From Baylisascaris procyonis (taxonomy: Eukaryota > Nematoda > Chromadorea > Rhabditida > Ascarididae), in contig JAZARR010000250.1 of NCBI GenBank assembly GCA_037389465.1, forward strand, positions 1,550,001 through 1,614,000: a stretch of DNA of 64,000 bases. The letters are read 5' to 3'. How positions within the stretch are numbered: the first letter of the stretch is position 1; the number at the start of each line of letters is the position of its first letter. Shown piece after piece: positions 52,001-64,000 of this stretch. Position numbers and translations under genes: made by a program. Under the pieces are notes generated by a model, which saw nothing but the letters and a program-made list of their open reading frames with translations, had not been told where the DNA came from and searched no databases.

Positions 52001-55000
52001 CGTTTTCATAATAGTGGTGGTTTCCTTTAGAAATACAAGATAGACATGGCTGTCTTTCAAGATATGAATAGGAAATTATTTCTGCACAATTATTTTTACA
52101 CGAAATTTTTGCCTATCTTTCGACGAGAAATTGCTGCGAATGTTTGGTGTTGACGAGGGATATTTCTTCATGTTTCCGTAATCCTTACATTTGTCCACGA
52201 TGTGGTTGGTAGTTTTTAAAGTGTTTGAAAAAAATGAGCTGTTATAATATTCTTAGCAATATACTCTCTGTTGCTCTTGGATCTGCAGATTTGAGTTGTA
52301 AGTTTTGTGATAGTAGCAATCAAAGTTCGAGTTGTAGTAGAGCTTAAACTTGATGTTCCACTAAGCAACATTATAAGATAGATCTAAGACCATTCTTTGA
52401 TCAGAAATCCCGCACTTTTATGTAGAATTGTGCTCGGTGGAAAATCCTGGGGATCGGCTATCGACGGGGGATGGGGAATTTCTTCCCCTATCATCTCTCA
52501 GAAACGGGGAATCTACATCCACCAAAAAAAAAAAACGAAAAAAACTCCGACCTTGTCACAGTGAAAATGCATGAATTGCGTTGTAGAAGAGTATAACTTA
52601 CATTTGCGGGTACATCTGACTGGGTGATGAGGACACCGTAGATCACAGTTTAAGCGCACTCGATGATTCATATAGATGGGAAAGCGTTGATACTGCTCGC
52701 ATTAGTGTGGCACTTGCTTACCCGTACGATGCAGCAGCCTTCAGTTTCGGTTGTCTCCTTTTTTTTATTTTTAAATAATTCGACTCCACAATTTGCGGAG
52801 TCATTATCGGCTCCGCTAAAAGAGTCGATGTTCGTATGTCGTTCTGATGCATCATATGCTTGTATGTGGAATTTCCTTCGTGTTTAAGCTGTGGCAGAGT
52901 CAGCCTTTCAAACTTATGAACAATTTCTTTCTTACCTCACAGATTTATATGCCATCTATTGCGACAAACTTTATCTTAAAGCTTTATGCAATAATCATTC
53001 CTTCTCTACGTCTATCTCTCAGACGATTCGCTTTCCATCGTAGATGAGTGAGCCTTTATGAAATTTTCTTGCAACTAAATATCACTTCTATTTTCATCAA
53101 CATCTACCAGCCGGGTGGCGATATTTCAGGTTTTGAGAATCAGCGTAATGCTTCCTTCTTAGGTCTCGAAGCGCTGTATTCCTGAATTTCTGATGTATTT
53201 ATTCTCTAACGATTGAACTTTTGCGATCAACAACTAAATATTTTTATAAATCGTTGTTATCACTGGTTGATAATGGTTAATGATATGCGAGCATAGTGGA
53301 TTCTTGCTAGACTTTTTCATCATTGGCTATATGGATATTTCATGTAACCTACTTTCCGTCTATCTGTTGCCATTTGATGATTCCAAAGGAAGGGGGAATT
53401 GATGTCTTATTGAATCGTCCTTTTCGTCAAGGAAATTTCTTTCAAAATCATCCAACGAGACAAATAAATGACACCCCTCTTTCCTGGATTTAATATTATG
53501 TCTTGCTTGGGGGCATAGTCTTGTTTAATGCAGTATTCATCGAATTATACTAATTACTTTTCTAGTACAATAGTAACTTTTAGCTATATATATCGAATGT
53601 TATCATGCAAACAGAATCTGGCAGGAAAGGCAACTTGATCTGATTTGGCAGCAATAAGTAAGGAATGAGCCACTTTGGACAAATTTTGCAGTAGCTGTCA
53701 TTATTATGTTGACGTTTATTTAAACGACAAAGATAATTGATTGCAATCATTCACGTCGCTTATCGTCTTCTTATTTTTAAATCGTCTTTTTTCAATCGTT
53801 TTTTTTTCAATTTTTTTTTATCGTATTTAAATATTTTTATTGATGATAATATGAGAGTCAAAAATATAGCTAGTAAATATTAGGCGATTCTATGATTATT
53901 TTATTTCTTTATTGCCTGAAAATTATTCCACATCCTGAATCAGGTTCATCATTGGTGAAGGGATACAAAAATATTACCTCTTATCTCTTCTTTCCACTAT
54001 TTCCCAGAATACAATGTGACAAGGATTTGGCATTGTTTCAAGAAGATAAACGAATCATATTTATGCAACATGTTACATAAAATGCTCAAAATAATAGCGC
54101 GTTAGTTATTCGTGTTTGTTTCCCATTTCCATTCCAAAAATTTTCAACGTTAAAAAGATTTAAAGCACCTCTTTGATGGTCAGAAGGTGCAAATCACCTT
54201 CTCCTCCATCGCCTTCTCTGTGGATGCGGCAGGTGGGGACGATAAAGGAAAGAGCAGAGTGAGGGGGGACCAAAGCAACACCACCATCTATATCGTTGCA
54301 TGATAATATACACAACTACAAAGAGACATGTGCAGAGAAAATGCGTATTGCAAATGCAAACGACTCCTGAGAAACGGTTATCGACTCTTGAATAGCATAT
54401 AAATCATCGTTCGTGGAGTCGATTGTGTATGGAGCAAACTCGCTCCTCACAACGACTCCAGAGTCATTTGGGGTCTTTGCACTGCATCGGAACGCTTTTG
54501 ACGTCCCCAACCCCTCGCTTCCTTTCCCACAACCTTTACCTCCTCCGGATGCTTGGCATCGTCTTCTACCTCATCGTTCGTTTGCATCGCTAACGTATAT
54601 GTTGAACTTTGTTGGTTACGGTAGTGATGGGAGATTCACGAATTTTCACGTTGCGTAGTATTGCATCGTAGTGCAGGCGTCAGCGACGGATTCGTATGTG
54701 TTTTTTTGTTTGTTTGGTGATTTCTGAATATTGCGATGCTTCGAAACAGGTTTTATTGGGATTTTATTGAATAGTTACACTTAAATTTGGTAAATTTCTA
54801 ACTTTTTCAGAAAAATCTACAGTATTAATTATCCTGCGGCAGCGGGTTTTTTTTATTGTACCTCTGTATGAATCCTATCTGAAATTTCACATTTTTTAAA
54901 ATGCATCGATGGAATGACGAATTTTTTAAAAATTTGATATGAGAGATTTTATTTATTTTAGGGTATTTCAATAATAATGTATATCTTGCTAGATGGGTGG

Positions 55001-55218
55001 AAGAAGTTGATTTTTTAAACTTTATAAAGGAAAAGGGTGTCTCTCTCCGAAAACTTCAGAGAGGTTTTTGCAAGATGAGATGCTTGAGAAAGCTAGATAA
55101 ATTATGAGTGGGATTTTGATGTTTGGAGAATTGATGGGAAATGGTGTGGACTTTTTTATTTTGAAATTTGAAATATCTTCTAAAATTCCCCTCTCTCGTC
55201 GAAAATATTTGTTTGTTT

Positions 55219-55240
55219 GTTGTTGTTGTTGTTGTTTTTT
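55219..55240. repeat. (GTT)n microsatellite
   Basis: A run of GTT/TTG trinucleotides ends in a T tract. It is intergenic. Confidence 0.8.
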
Positions 55241-56192
55241 TAATTTTATTGATGCACATTTCATTTTCGTCGTTGCTTGATAATTTTTATTCACTTCCGT
55301 TTATAATTTTTCTAAAATTCAACTGGATTAATTGTGCCCGCAAATAGAATCTTATCATAATTGAGGTGTTATATTGTGAATTTTGATGTGTTTTACAGGT
55401 GAAATTATTGCCAACAATAAATTTTAGTTAATTGTAGTTAACATTTTTAATTGTTTCATAATGTGTTACGATTCGCTTGAATCATATTCTAATTTTGAAT
55501 GAAAAAAAGGAAGTGCTAAGAAGAGCAGTTTGGGCTTGACCATCACCTATATTGACCATAATAAGAGTGACCAGTACTTGACCATAATCATACTTGACAA
55601 CTCGAGCTCGTGAATAGCGCGACCTATTTGGAGTCAGCAAAATTTTCCTATGTTCGTGTTGTTCCTTCTAGCAAGATTGCTTTTATATCACAACTTTTTT
55701 TAGATTTATTTAGGTTTACATTTCTGTGATCAGAGGTTTATGTCCATTTCATCTGCTTCCATTTTTGCGTCGCATAGTAGCTGATTCTGGTTGGTCATCT
55801 CCAACGGACATTGTCCACTCTCAAAAAACTATTGCACCAAATTTCCCTATGCAGAATCCATTGCAACTTTAAATTTTCGTATGAATCAGCAGAGAAAGTT
55901 TACGAATCGCCGCCGATGCAGATGAAACATATAAACATGGCTGCTTGCAACTGCATCGACGGTATAGCCAAATCCACGATAAGAATGTTTAATAAATTTT
56001 TAATGCTCGGAAAACTTTGCGAAGGACAACATAAGAAATAGTGGAAAGTCGTTGTATTTCTAGTATTAAATGTTTAAAAAAATGTGTATTTCGTTGTTCG
56101 CCGTTATCGATAATGCTAATGAATCAAGTGTTCTATACCTTTATGAAAGTTGAGATTGGATAGAGGTATTTCTGAAATGCTTCAAGTTTTAA

Positions 56193-56215
56193 AGTTCAAG
56201 TTCAAGTTCAAGTTC
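56193..56215. repeat. (TTCAAG)n hexanucleotide repeat
   Basis: Almost four copies of AGTTCA/TTCAAG in tandem lie about 200 bases before the cct-6 start. Confidence 0.85.
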
Positions 56216-56392
56216 TTGCTGCCACACTTCCCGAACTTCAAGCGAACTCATGTCGTATCATTTTTTTTGCATATTTTATACCGTGATTTTCGTTGTATTT
56301 TTATAAAACTAAGCATTTTTGTTGGCATTTGGTGCTCGTCAGTGATGTATCATGTATCGTATACGATTTTTATGGGCATTAAGGTTGTGTTG

Positions 56393-56420
56393 CTTATTAT
56401 AGGTAGTAAACGCATTTCAA
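56393..56420 (+). promoter_or_regulatory. Candidate spliced-leader acceptor and short 5' leader of cct-6
   Basis: GCTTATTATAG ends at 56402, 18 bases before the ATG at 56421. This close spacing with no upstream coding exon is typical of nematode trans-spliced messages. Confidence 0.5.
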
Positions 56421-59400
56421 ATGGCGTCGATTCAATGCCTTAATCCTAAAGCTGAACTTGCTCGTCATGCTGCAGCTCTCGAGTTGAATATTAGTGGAGC
56501 TCGAGGTCTTCAAGAAATTATGCGAACAAATCTTGGCCCTAAAGGAACGATGAAAATGTTTGTTTTATTTTTTATGTGCCTTTTTTTGATAAGATTTCTG
56601 TTTTTAGTTCATCGTGCCACTCTTGAGTGTATCTATGATCATACCTATGATCCACTTCATACATGGATCTCCGTGAAGGGGAATTTTTAGCGAGATATTA
56701 CGGGGATTTAGGCATCCGATTTTTTAATAGTATTTCAGTGATATTGATGTCCTATTGTTCTTGAAGGTTTTATTTCTTGTTTCCCTTGAATAAATTGTTG
56801 GTGCGATTTTAAGAGTAGTTTTGTATACACAAGTGAATATAGTTACCATATCGTCATATTTGGTGATAGTGATGCATTTATGGTACCGTTGAATTAAAAT
56901 GAGGTTTTCAGGAAGGCTCTGAAGATTAGTACCGATTTTCCTCTTCCTTGGGGAACTCGTTGTTAAGCAACTATCTTACGAAATATCACAATTAGTTGCT
57001 TGCATCGGCTATGGTTTGTGTCACCTAAATAGGACATTAAATGAGTATTATTTCAGGCTTGTATCGAGTGCTGGTGATATCAAACTTACAAAGGATGGCA
57101 ATGTTCTTCTACATGAAATGGTATTTCTTTCAATTGGTTTCGTTTATTTCACTTCTTTTTTTTAAAAAGATTGGTTTCAGATATTGCCAAACTTCACCCG
57201 CAATTAAGTTTTACTTATATAGAGCAATAGTACCGATTGCGATGAGATCCATTGTTTGCAGTTAAACGATGCCCAGCGGAATAAGTTTATTGCTATATTT
57301 TGATTCAGTAAGTAATGAAAGACAAACTAATTTCCTTGAAAGAAACGTTCTGGTTGAAAGACCATCGATTGTGCCAGGTATCTGAGTAGTAGGAAGTCAT
57401 GTTGTGATTTTTCTACTCCCGATCGTATGTTTCAAACCCCTGGGGGGGTAACATCGGAGCAAATGGCTGTCACAAGTGCTGGTAGTTACGGAATATTTTC
57501 TTTGAACGAATACAGTCTCAAAATTTTCCCACTTAGGCGTTTGTTTACGTCGTAAGGATTTGTTTAGCAATCCGGAAATTTCGAGGGTATATGACCAAGC
57601 TAGTAGGCCTTATAGTGTTCAGACTTGTTCACAAGTTCTTCGTAAGAAAACGATCAAAAGTTTACAAGTTCCATGCTAAATTTTCGATGCTTTTAGTTTG
57701 AAGAGTGCTGGTTCGTCATTGCGGTTGCGCATGTTTTAATACCCAATTATGAAAGCTATCCCATCATCACCCCCCCCCCCCCTCTTCAACTCGCCCACTT
57801 ACCGATCTCTCTAATTTCTGCTATCCTCCTTCCTCGAAGAAAATGGCTGTCAAATCCGCAGCCGTTTCCTGCCGGGAAAGTATGTAACCACTACCCTATC
57901 CTACTAGCAGTTCGATGAGTAAAATCTAATAAATGGGCATGTATCATATTTTAAAATGCTTTGATAGATCCGTTATGGGAAAGGAATTTCCTTCAAATGT
58001 GTTAGAATATTTTTCATTAACTGAAAAAATTCTTCCTTTCGTTTCCAGCAAATCCAACATCCGACGGCCGCGATGATAGCGAAGGCATCGACTGCACAGG
58101 ACGATATAACAGGTGATGGCACGACGTCGACCGTGCTTCTAATCGGCGAACTACTCAAACAAGCCGAGATCTACGTATCTGAGGTAGGCTCATGGATGTA
58201 TGAAAATTGCTGGCATATTACTAGTGATAAGAGGTTTGGTGAAGGGGAGAAAAATGTTTGTTGTGAGTATTCAGATGGTGAAATACAGGTGGGAAAACCT
58301 GATATGTGCGGGTAAAAGAAACACCTGAACAGTGCAATGAAACAATTCTTTTACATGCATAACCGCGCAGGAGTTTGCTAGCAATATGGAGCTATTAAGA
58401 TGGACTATATATTAGCAATAACATGCACAACATTTGTTCGCTGATTAAAACTTCAGAGGAGTTAACGACGAGGTATGAGGTAAAACTCGAGAAATTTGAG
58501 TTGAAATTGCGGGAACTCCTTGCTAAAATAAGGCGTTCTTTTCATTCCTTGCCTCGATTTCTTTCCTGGTTGTGTAGCTCCAGAATTTCATTTGCCCATC
58601 TTGAGGTCGTATCCTTGATTGAGGGATTTGTCGGTTGCCAGTAGTGGTGGTCTCATCCTCTCCGTTTCGATTCCGTTGTGAGTGAGAAAGGGTTATTTGA
58701 TCGTAGGCACGGTAAGAAACATCCTAGAAACGCTTTGTTGTTCTGTAAGTATTTCTAAACAGTATTTCTAGCAAGAAGTTCCTAACATTATGCAGTCCGT
58801 TCTTTTACCTGTAATCAATGGGCGAAGCTTTTTTACGCCAGACCGACTAGAATCGCGGATGTAAAAAGTGTAATATTTATAGAGGTCAAAAAATTAATTT
58901 GTCCCGTCTTGCCAAATATTGGGCTATATTCCTGCAATACTGCCTAGTTTTCATACTTCAGTGTAGAAAGCTCTGGAATATTAGATGAAAAAGCAACACA
59001 TCTCGAATTAGCGTTGCTGTATAATCTCAAACAGAGCACTAGATTGTAACTTGTCCGAGATTTTAATTGAGGTTTTATTAAAATAACTATGGTTTTCCTC
59101 TCATAATTCTATCTAAATTTCAACTTCAATTGTACAACATCTCGGATGTGTGGAAACAAATCGTTTTTCTAGTTTCACGATGAAATTGCTGGGCATTTGA
59201 GGCATTTGAGGAGGCATAATTGAGGTAGGTTATTTATCAGTACCGGAGGCGAAGAAGGAATTCAGTGAGGGCCAGAATTTATTAACGATATCTCGTGCTG
59301 TATAAGTTTAAAGTCTGCTTTTGTACATTTTTTACGATTGCTAAACCCTTAAATAGAATTCCATTCCAATCTCGCTTACAATCCTGGAAGGTTGGAACAA

Positions 59401-62400
59401 TTTTTTTGTTAAGTTTCATCTGCAGTTGGCATTTCATTTTATGAAGTTATGCATAAGTTTTTCATCGTGCTATATAGAATCGTTACATGCATATGCATAG
59501 TTTATAGGCTTTTGAACTGCTTTAGAATTAAAAATTAGATGTGTTTAACGCCGTAAATTAGACGTCATATAAGATTTGTAACTAATTTGTCGGCAAAAAA
59601 AAACTACTCTACTATCTTTACAACGATTTTTGATCGTTGAGCAGCTCGATCATGGTGGTAGAGCAGTTGGACTGTGACCACTGAATAGAGTGCAGTATGT
59701 TTTGCTCTTGTATATATCGCTTTGATACTATGAATGGGGTATATAAGAGCTGTTATTGCACACTCTGAGGCAGTGTGTTTATTCGTCATCTGGAATCGTG
59801 CGGGCGTTATATTCGTTGAATCGTTTGGGGGGTCTTTGTTTGTTTCGTCATCGCATCGTTGAGCGCCTCATGGGCCCAGTGGGGCCGTATTTGACTAATA
59901 AAGTATTCGGTTTATCGAGATGCTCAACAAGGAACCGATGGCCCGATAAGGATATCGGGTCGTTATATTTTTTCATTTCTGATGTTTATGTAACGAGCAT
60001 CTAACAAAGTATTATGTCATAAAATTATCTAATTTATGATGTTTGAAGTAGCTTTTATGAGGGTTTAGGGTGATTTGTTAATAATACGATGCAAAGTTTT
60101 TGGTCGGTTCAAAATAAAGCAATTATAAATCAAAATTGAAGGGAGTGCATCCACGACTGATTACCGAGGGTTTCGAAATAGCAAATGCTAAGACGTTGGA
60201 ACTACTCGAATCGTTCAAGGTTACGCCTCAAATCGATCGTCCACTACTAATTGACGTCAGTCGCTATTTCCGTTTATGCATTGCGTGATCTCTCATGCTT
60301 TTTCACTTATTTTTGCATGCTTAGAGATATATTGATGTGAGAGTTTCGGTAGTTCTTGCACTTCCGATTTTTTTTAAAGTATCACTCGATGCTTCTGTTT
60401 TTTAAACCAGATTCTGTTGTCGTTGCCGATTCCTCTTCCTTCACTGATACTCTACCCTTTAGCCATCTTCTGTGCTTCTCTTTTCAGCTACCATCAAATC
60501 TAAATTAGAAATTTAAAGGATTAAGCGATATAGCGATCCATCTTGTAGTGGCTGCAATAAACTGTGTCGCATCGATTAAATTTAGATGTTTTGCAACATT
60601 TATATTTATATTTATGCTGTTTATATTTATATTTATTTATATTTTTTTTAATATTTGTTATTATTTCGCAGCACCACTCTTAGGCACCGATCTCAGTAAA
60701 AGTACTCATATTTGAAACTATTTAGACATTTTGTGAAATATTTGGTCTCTTCGAAAATTTATTGTTTTCTATTTAGCAATGAAAACTCTTGATCGGATTC
60801 TGTGTATATGTTCCACTATTCCATCCTGTTAGTGATTTAATATTTTGCTTATGCTCATATTAGCACTTTGGTTAGAATGTCATGCATAGAAATGCTGCCT
60901 TGCCTTTATCACCATAAAAAGATAGTCAGACAGCGCTGAAATTATGTCATCTCATTTGATGGTGTAAAATAGATCTGTAGCCATGAATTCCATTCATACC
61001 ACTTATTTTAATGTTATACGTCAAGGAAAATAATATTTTAAAGCTTATGGGCTTCATTAGATAGATGCCTTGTGAAAATTTTTTGTAAAAGCACTTTTTT
61101 CCTCAAATTATTTGGTAGTTTAGAGAAGAAAAAATTGATAATTCTGTGAATCAGGTGCGATCTCACCTTTTGCAGGTAGCGCGAACATCATTACGCACAA
61201 AGTTGAACGAAAAGTTAGCGGACCACATAACAGAATGCGTTGTAGACGCAGTGCTGGCAATACGTAAAAACAATGAGTCGGCACCCGATTTGCATATGAT
61301 TGAAATACAGGTAGGTCTATTTTATGTTACGATGTGGAGTGACATAAGCACAACTTTATTTTGTGAGGAAATTGTTTTTATCTGGATGTGACGTTTAAAT
61401 GCGGAAAGGTTGTTCTGATATGCGGTAACTAAGGTTCTGGTGTAGAATAAAGGCTTAGATCCGATGCTTGATTAGACTGGAGCAGTTCACCCAGTTCGAT
61501 CTGCACTTGAATAGTTTTCATCGAGTATGTGACAAGCAGGGGTAAGAGGGAGCTGAAATTATTTTAGGCTTGCGATGTTGCGTCCTCGCAGGAACTTTTT
61601 GAAACCTCATTTGTGTTCATCGAAGGTTTAATGTTACAAATACCGCATTGAGAGAACCTTTTGCAGGCGGAGGCAAGGGAAATAGGCTAGCAGGTGAATT
61701 GAACTAATTTTTCAAAGAAATTTGATGCTGTCTTCTAAAATTTTAGTTATCAGGACCTATCATAATAGTACCTGTTTAATATGCTGAGTCAAGCGAATCG
61801 AATCACAGGATTTTTGAAGCACTTCGAATATTGGATTTAAGGTCACCGAGTTGGAAAGTATTTTCATGAGAGGGATTTCCTTATTGCAGTTCATTTTTGT
61901 TTTCTCTTTCCTCATTTTTATCGCTCTTTTCTACGGCTATGACGACTGTCGCTCATCATGTCTGAAATGGCGCGTGATTTAGCGTACTGAGCTGTGAAGC
62001 ACTTGATATAGGGCAATGTTTATGCTAGTTCGACGTAGGAAGCTACAGCGGGTATAGTATACAGTGACATTTTTTGAAGGGAGGATGGAATACTGTTCGG
62101 CTATAGACCATTTTCAGTGAGGTTGTCAGTGATAACCTCGTAATCTTGAGAGTTGCGATGTTTGGATTCTGACTGATCATATTTAGATGCTCTTGTTCAC
62201 TGTAATTGTTGCAATATATATATATATATATATATATATATTTCTTTGCTATAGATGTACTCCACACATTTGGTCCTCTCGATGCGAAAGCGTTTTCCGA
62301 ATTTTTGCGATGTTTTCCATCCGTAAATATTATGATGCGCTCATAAAATTTATATCGTTTGGGATGCCGAAGAGAAAAAATTTAGCTGTGTTCTTTAAAA

Positions 62401-63913
62401 CGAAACGCTGATACAATTTAAAAACTTGTTCCATTTTTTTTATATTTATAACTTATAAAATATGAGAATTGTGCGCGCTTCCAATGGTTCCATTATGACG
62501 CGCGGAAAGTTACCTGTATTCTAAATATTTCTGTTTATTTTATTCTTTTTTATTTAGTTATCGAATGCTATATATAACAAAGTTCGATGATTGCTTCATT
62601 TCTTGGTTAAGGTGGAATAAATTTGAGACATCCCAAGATGGCTGGTGCTTCTTGGTGGTAGGCAACCACAGGTATATTGCCTGAATTTATAAGCAGTTCC
62701 TTCTCAGCAGTGTTCTTTAAATCAATACTATTTTTAATTTAAAATACTGTGGCAGAGGCAACCAGTTGCCTCGTTTTATTTGGCGTGGTTTGATGGCTGA
62801 AGTCAATATTCCTTGTTTGTTAGTAAATGCTTTTCACTTGGCGTTTTGAAAAGTGCCAAACGAAGAGGATAAAGTTTATTTCAGTAACTCTGAGGAACTG
62901 TGATATAAATTGAGGATATGTGGCAAGACTGATATATCTGTACTAATAATGTTGTTTGAACTTGAACAGGAAATGCATCACGAAAGTGATATGGATACGA
63001 GACTCGTGCGAGGATTGGTACTCGATCATGGTGCACGTCATCCCGATATGCCGAAGAATGTGAAGGATGCTTATATCCTCACATGCAACGTTTCCCTGGA
63101 ATATGAGAAAACGTTTGTTTATTCGCCATTTTATGAGGGTTTTTAGAAGTTGGAGGAATAGTAATGATGGATGATATCTCCTTCCAATGATATATTTGTA
63201 ATATGCACAATGATTGTCTAAATACTGTAGTGTAATTAGAGTAGGGGAGTGATGGTCTTCGTAGTTGTATATCATGGATAAGCGAAAGGGGGCAAGTATG
63301 CGACGAGCCAACACTGTGCACCTCTCATCAGCACCAAATGCATCTCATTCGTCGCATCTATCAGTACCGCTAGTATGGGATTGTCAGAAATGACCTCTGC
63401 TAATGAAATCGAAATGGGTGGCCTGTTATCTGAGTCTCAGTTGAAATGCTTTAAAAAAATTCCTCGAAATTGTGCTTCCAAGTGGGTATTAAGTTCAAGC
63501 CCATCAGATTTGTTTTGCAGGCAGATTAGCATTCTATTGTTTGATGAAAGGAAAGCGATACTTACAGTTAAAGTGGAGAAGGGACTTTTCGGGGTTGCTG
63601 AATATTGTTGGGCAGGAGAGTTGCGGTTATCGCTTTTGACTGTTGCTATTTTAAAGAAGGATTCGTTTTGGGGTGAGAGGGGAGCATGGAATGACGAACA
63701 TTCGTCTTGTTTATTAAAGAAATGGCCTCTTTTAGTGAAGTGAGTGCCGGTCTATTCTACAAAACAGCTGCCGAGAGAGAACGTCTGCTTGGTGCAGAAC
63801 GAGAGTTCATAATGCGTCGAGTGCAGAAGATCGTCGATCTAAAGAAGAAAGTATGTGATGACGCTGAAAAGGGTGACGGCAAGAAGCATGGTTTCGTCGT
63901 AATCAATCAGAAG
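56421..63913 (+). CDS. cct-6: T-complex protein 1 subunit zeta (CCT6), N-terminal 302 aa, continues beyond window
   Basis: Exons: 56421-56557, 57057-57120, 58049-58183, 60142-60255, 61176-61310, 62970-63112 and 63736-63913. Phases agree. The last donor (AAG|GTATGC) is intact, so the gene continues past the edge. About 302 of an expected roughly 540 residues are present. CCT6 is one of eight subunits of the cytosolic chaperonin TRiC/CCT, which folds actin and tubulin using ATP. Visible group II chaperonin marks are [10 protein letters not shown] (37-46), GDIKLTKDG (52-60), the nucleotide-binding GDGTTS (89-94), [10 protein letters not shown] (151-160), [14 protein letters not shown] and [18 protein letters not shown] (zeta-specific, near 228-245), and GFVVINQK at the end. 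The N-terminal [20 protein letters not shown] favours a nematode orthologue. Intron 3 ends in the unusual acceptor TTGAAG. Introns reach about 2 kb. Confidence 0.96.
57770..57782. repeat. Poly-C tract, 13 bases
   Basis: A pure C run in cct-6 intron 2, followed by pyrimidine-rich sequence. Confidence 0.9.
62214..62240. repeat. (AT)n microsatellite
   Basis: About 27 bases of alternating AT in cct-6 intron 5. Confidence 0.9.
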
Positions 63914-64000
63914 GTATGCTGAATGCTTCAGATCCCACATAGGCGAATATTGCCCAACATCTCGAACTAAGAGAATTGGCTTGTGAGGATTGGTTCTCTG

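Larger units (their letters stand above)
48265..56402. other. Intergenic region between cgh-1 and cct-6
   Basis: About 8 kb with no gene that could be supported on either strand. It includes the cgh-1 3' UTR, a (TGC)9 run, a GC-richer block at 51.3-52.0 kb, a palindrome-containing repeat at 51.24 kb and (GTT)n near 55.2 kb. An acceptor-like CGTTTCAG near 49303 is followed by about 110 open bases with no recognisable protein. Confidence 0.5.

Noticed and set aside
57720..57920. GC-richer patch in cct-6 intron 2 that might hide a tRNA or small RNA
   Set aside because: No T-loop (GGTTCRA) and acceptor-stem pairing could be found; no tRNA was found anywhere in the window on either strand.
63375..63743. 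122-codon plus-strand frame inside cct-6
   Set aside because: It lies in intron 6, overlaps the start of exon 7 in another frame, and has no similarity to chaperonins.

Overview
The window is a piece of eukaryotic nuclear genome, almost certainly from a nematode. It is AT-rich, and its genes are broken into many short exons by introns that mostly end in the nematode-like TTTCAG or TTGCAG. The joined proteins read as housekeeping orthologues. The CCT6 and CGH-1 proteins look especially nematode-like, judged from family knowledge rather than a search. Introns run from a few hundred bases to about 4 kb, so it is unlikely to be Caenorhabditis or Strongyloides. The species cannot be named from sequence alone. 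Nothing bacterial, viral or plasmid-like was seen.

Five genes were found, all on the + strand: (1) 185-4293, the 3' end of an unrecognised gene with a serine/arginine/acid-rich tail; (2) 8042-14827, GTF2H2 (TFIIH p44/SSL1), 10 exons, 386 aa; (3) 16375-36088, NOP14 (small-subunit processome factor), 17 exons, 845 aa; (4) 42057-48264, the DDX6/Me31B/CGH-1 DEAD-box helicase, 8 exons, 435 aa; (5) 56421-63913, the 5' part of CCT6 (chaperonin TRiC/CCT zeta), 7 exons, 302 aa, running off the right edge. Exon junctions were set by GT...AG signals, continuous reading phase and remembered conservation of each family. The genes are functionally unrelated core-cell genes (transcription and repair, ribosome assembly, mRNA storage and decay, protein folding), and the gaps between them are 1.5-8 kb.

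Most of the unusual content lies in introns: a 3.8-kb G-rich minisatellite with higher-order structure in NOP14 intron 13; a roughly 510-bp foldback (MITE-like) element in GTF2H2 intron 4; two strong hairpins in NOP14 introns 12 and 14; a 60-bp direct repeat flanking cgh-1 exon 2; and a 35-bp unit repeated three times across the intron 5/exon 6 boundary of cgh-1. That last repeat gives three identical-looking 3' splice sites, of which only the last keeps the reading frame. Several genes also have a splice-acceptor sequence just before the ATG (candidate spliced-leader sites), and 8 of the 43 inferred acceptors end in AAG.

The gaps at 4294-8028, 14828-16374, 36089-42009 and 48265-56402 hold simple repeats and no gene that could be supported.
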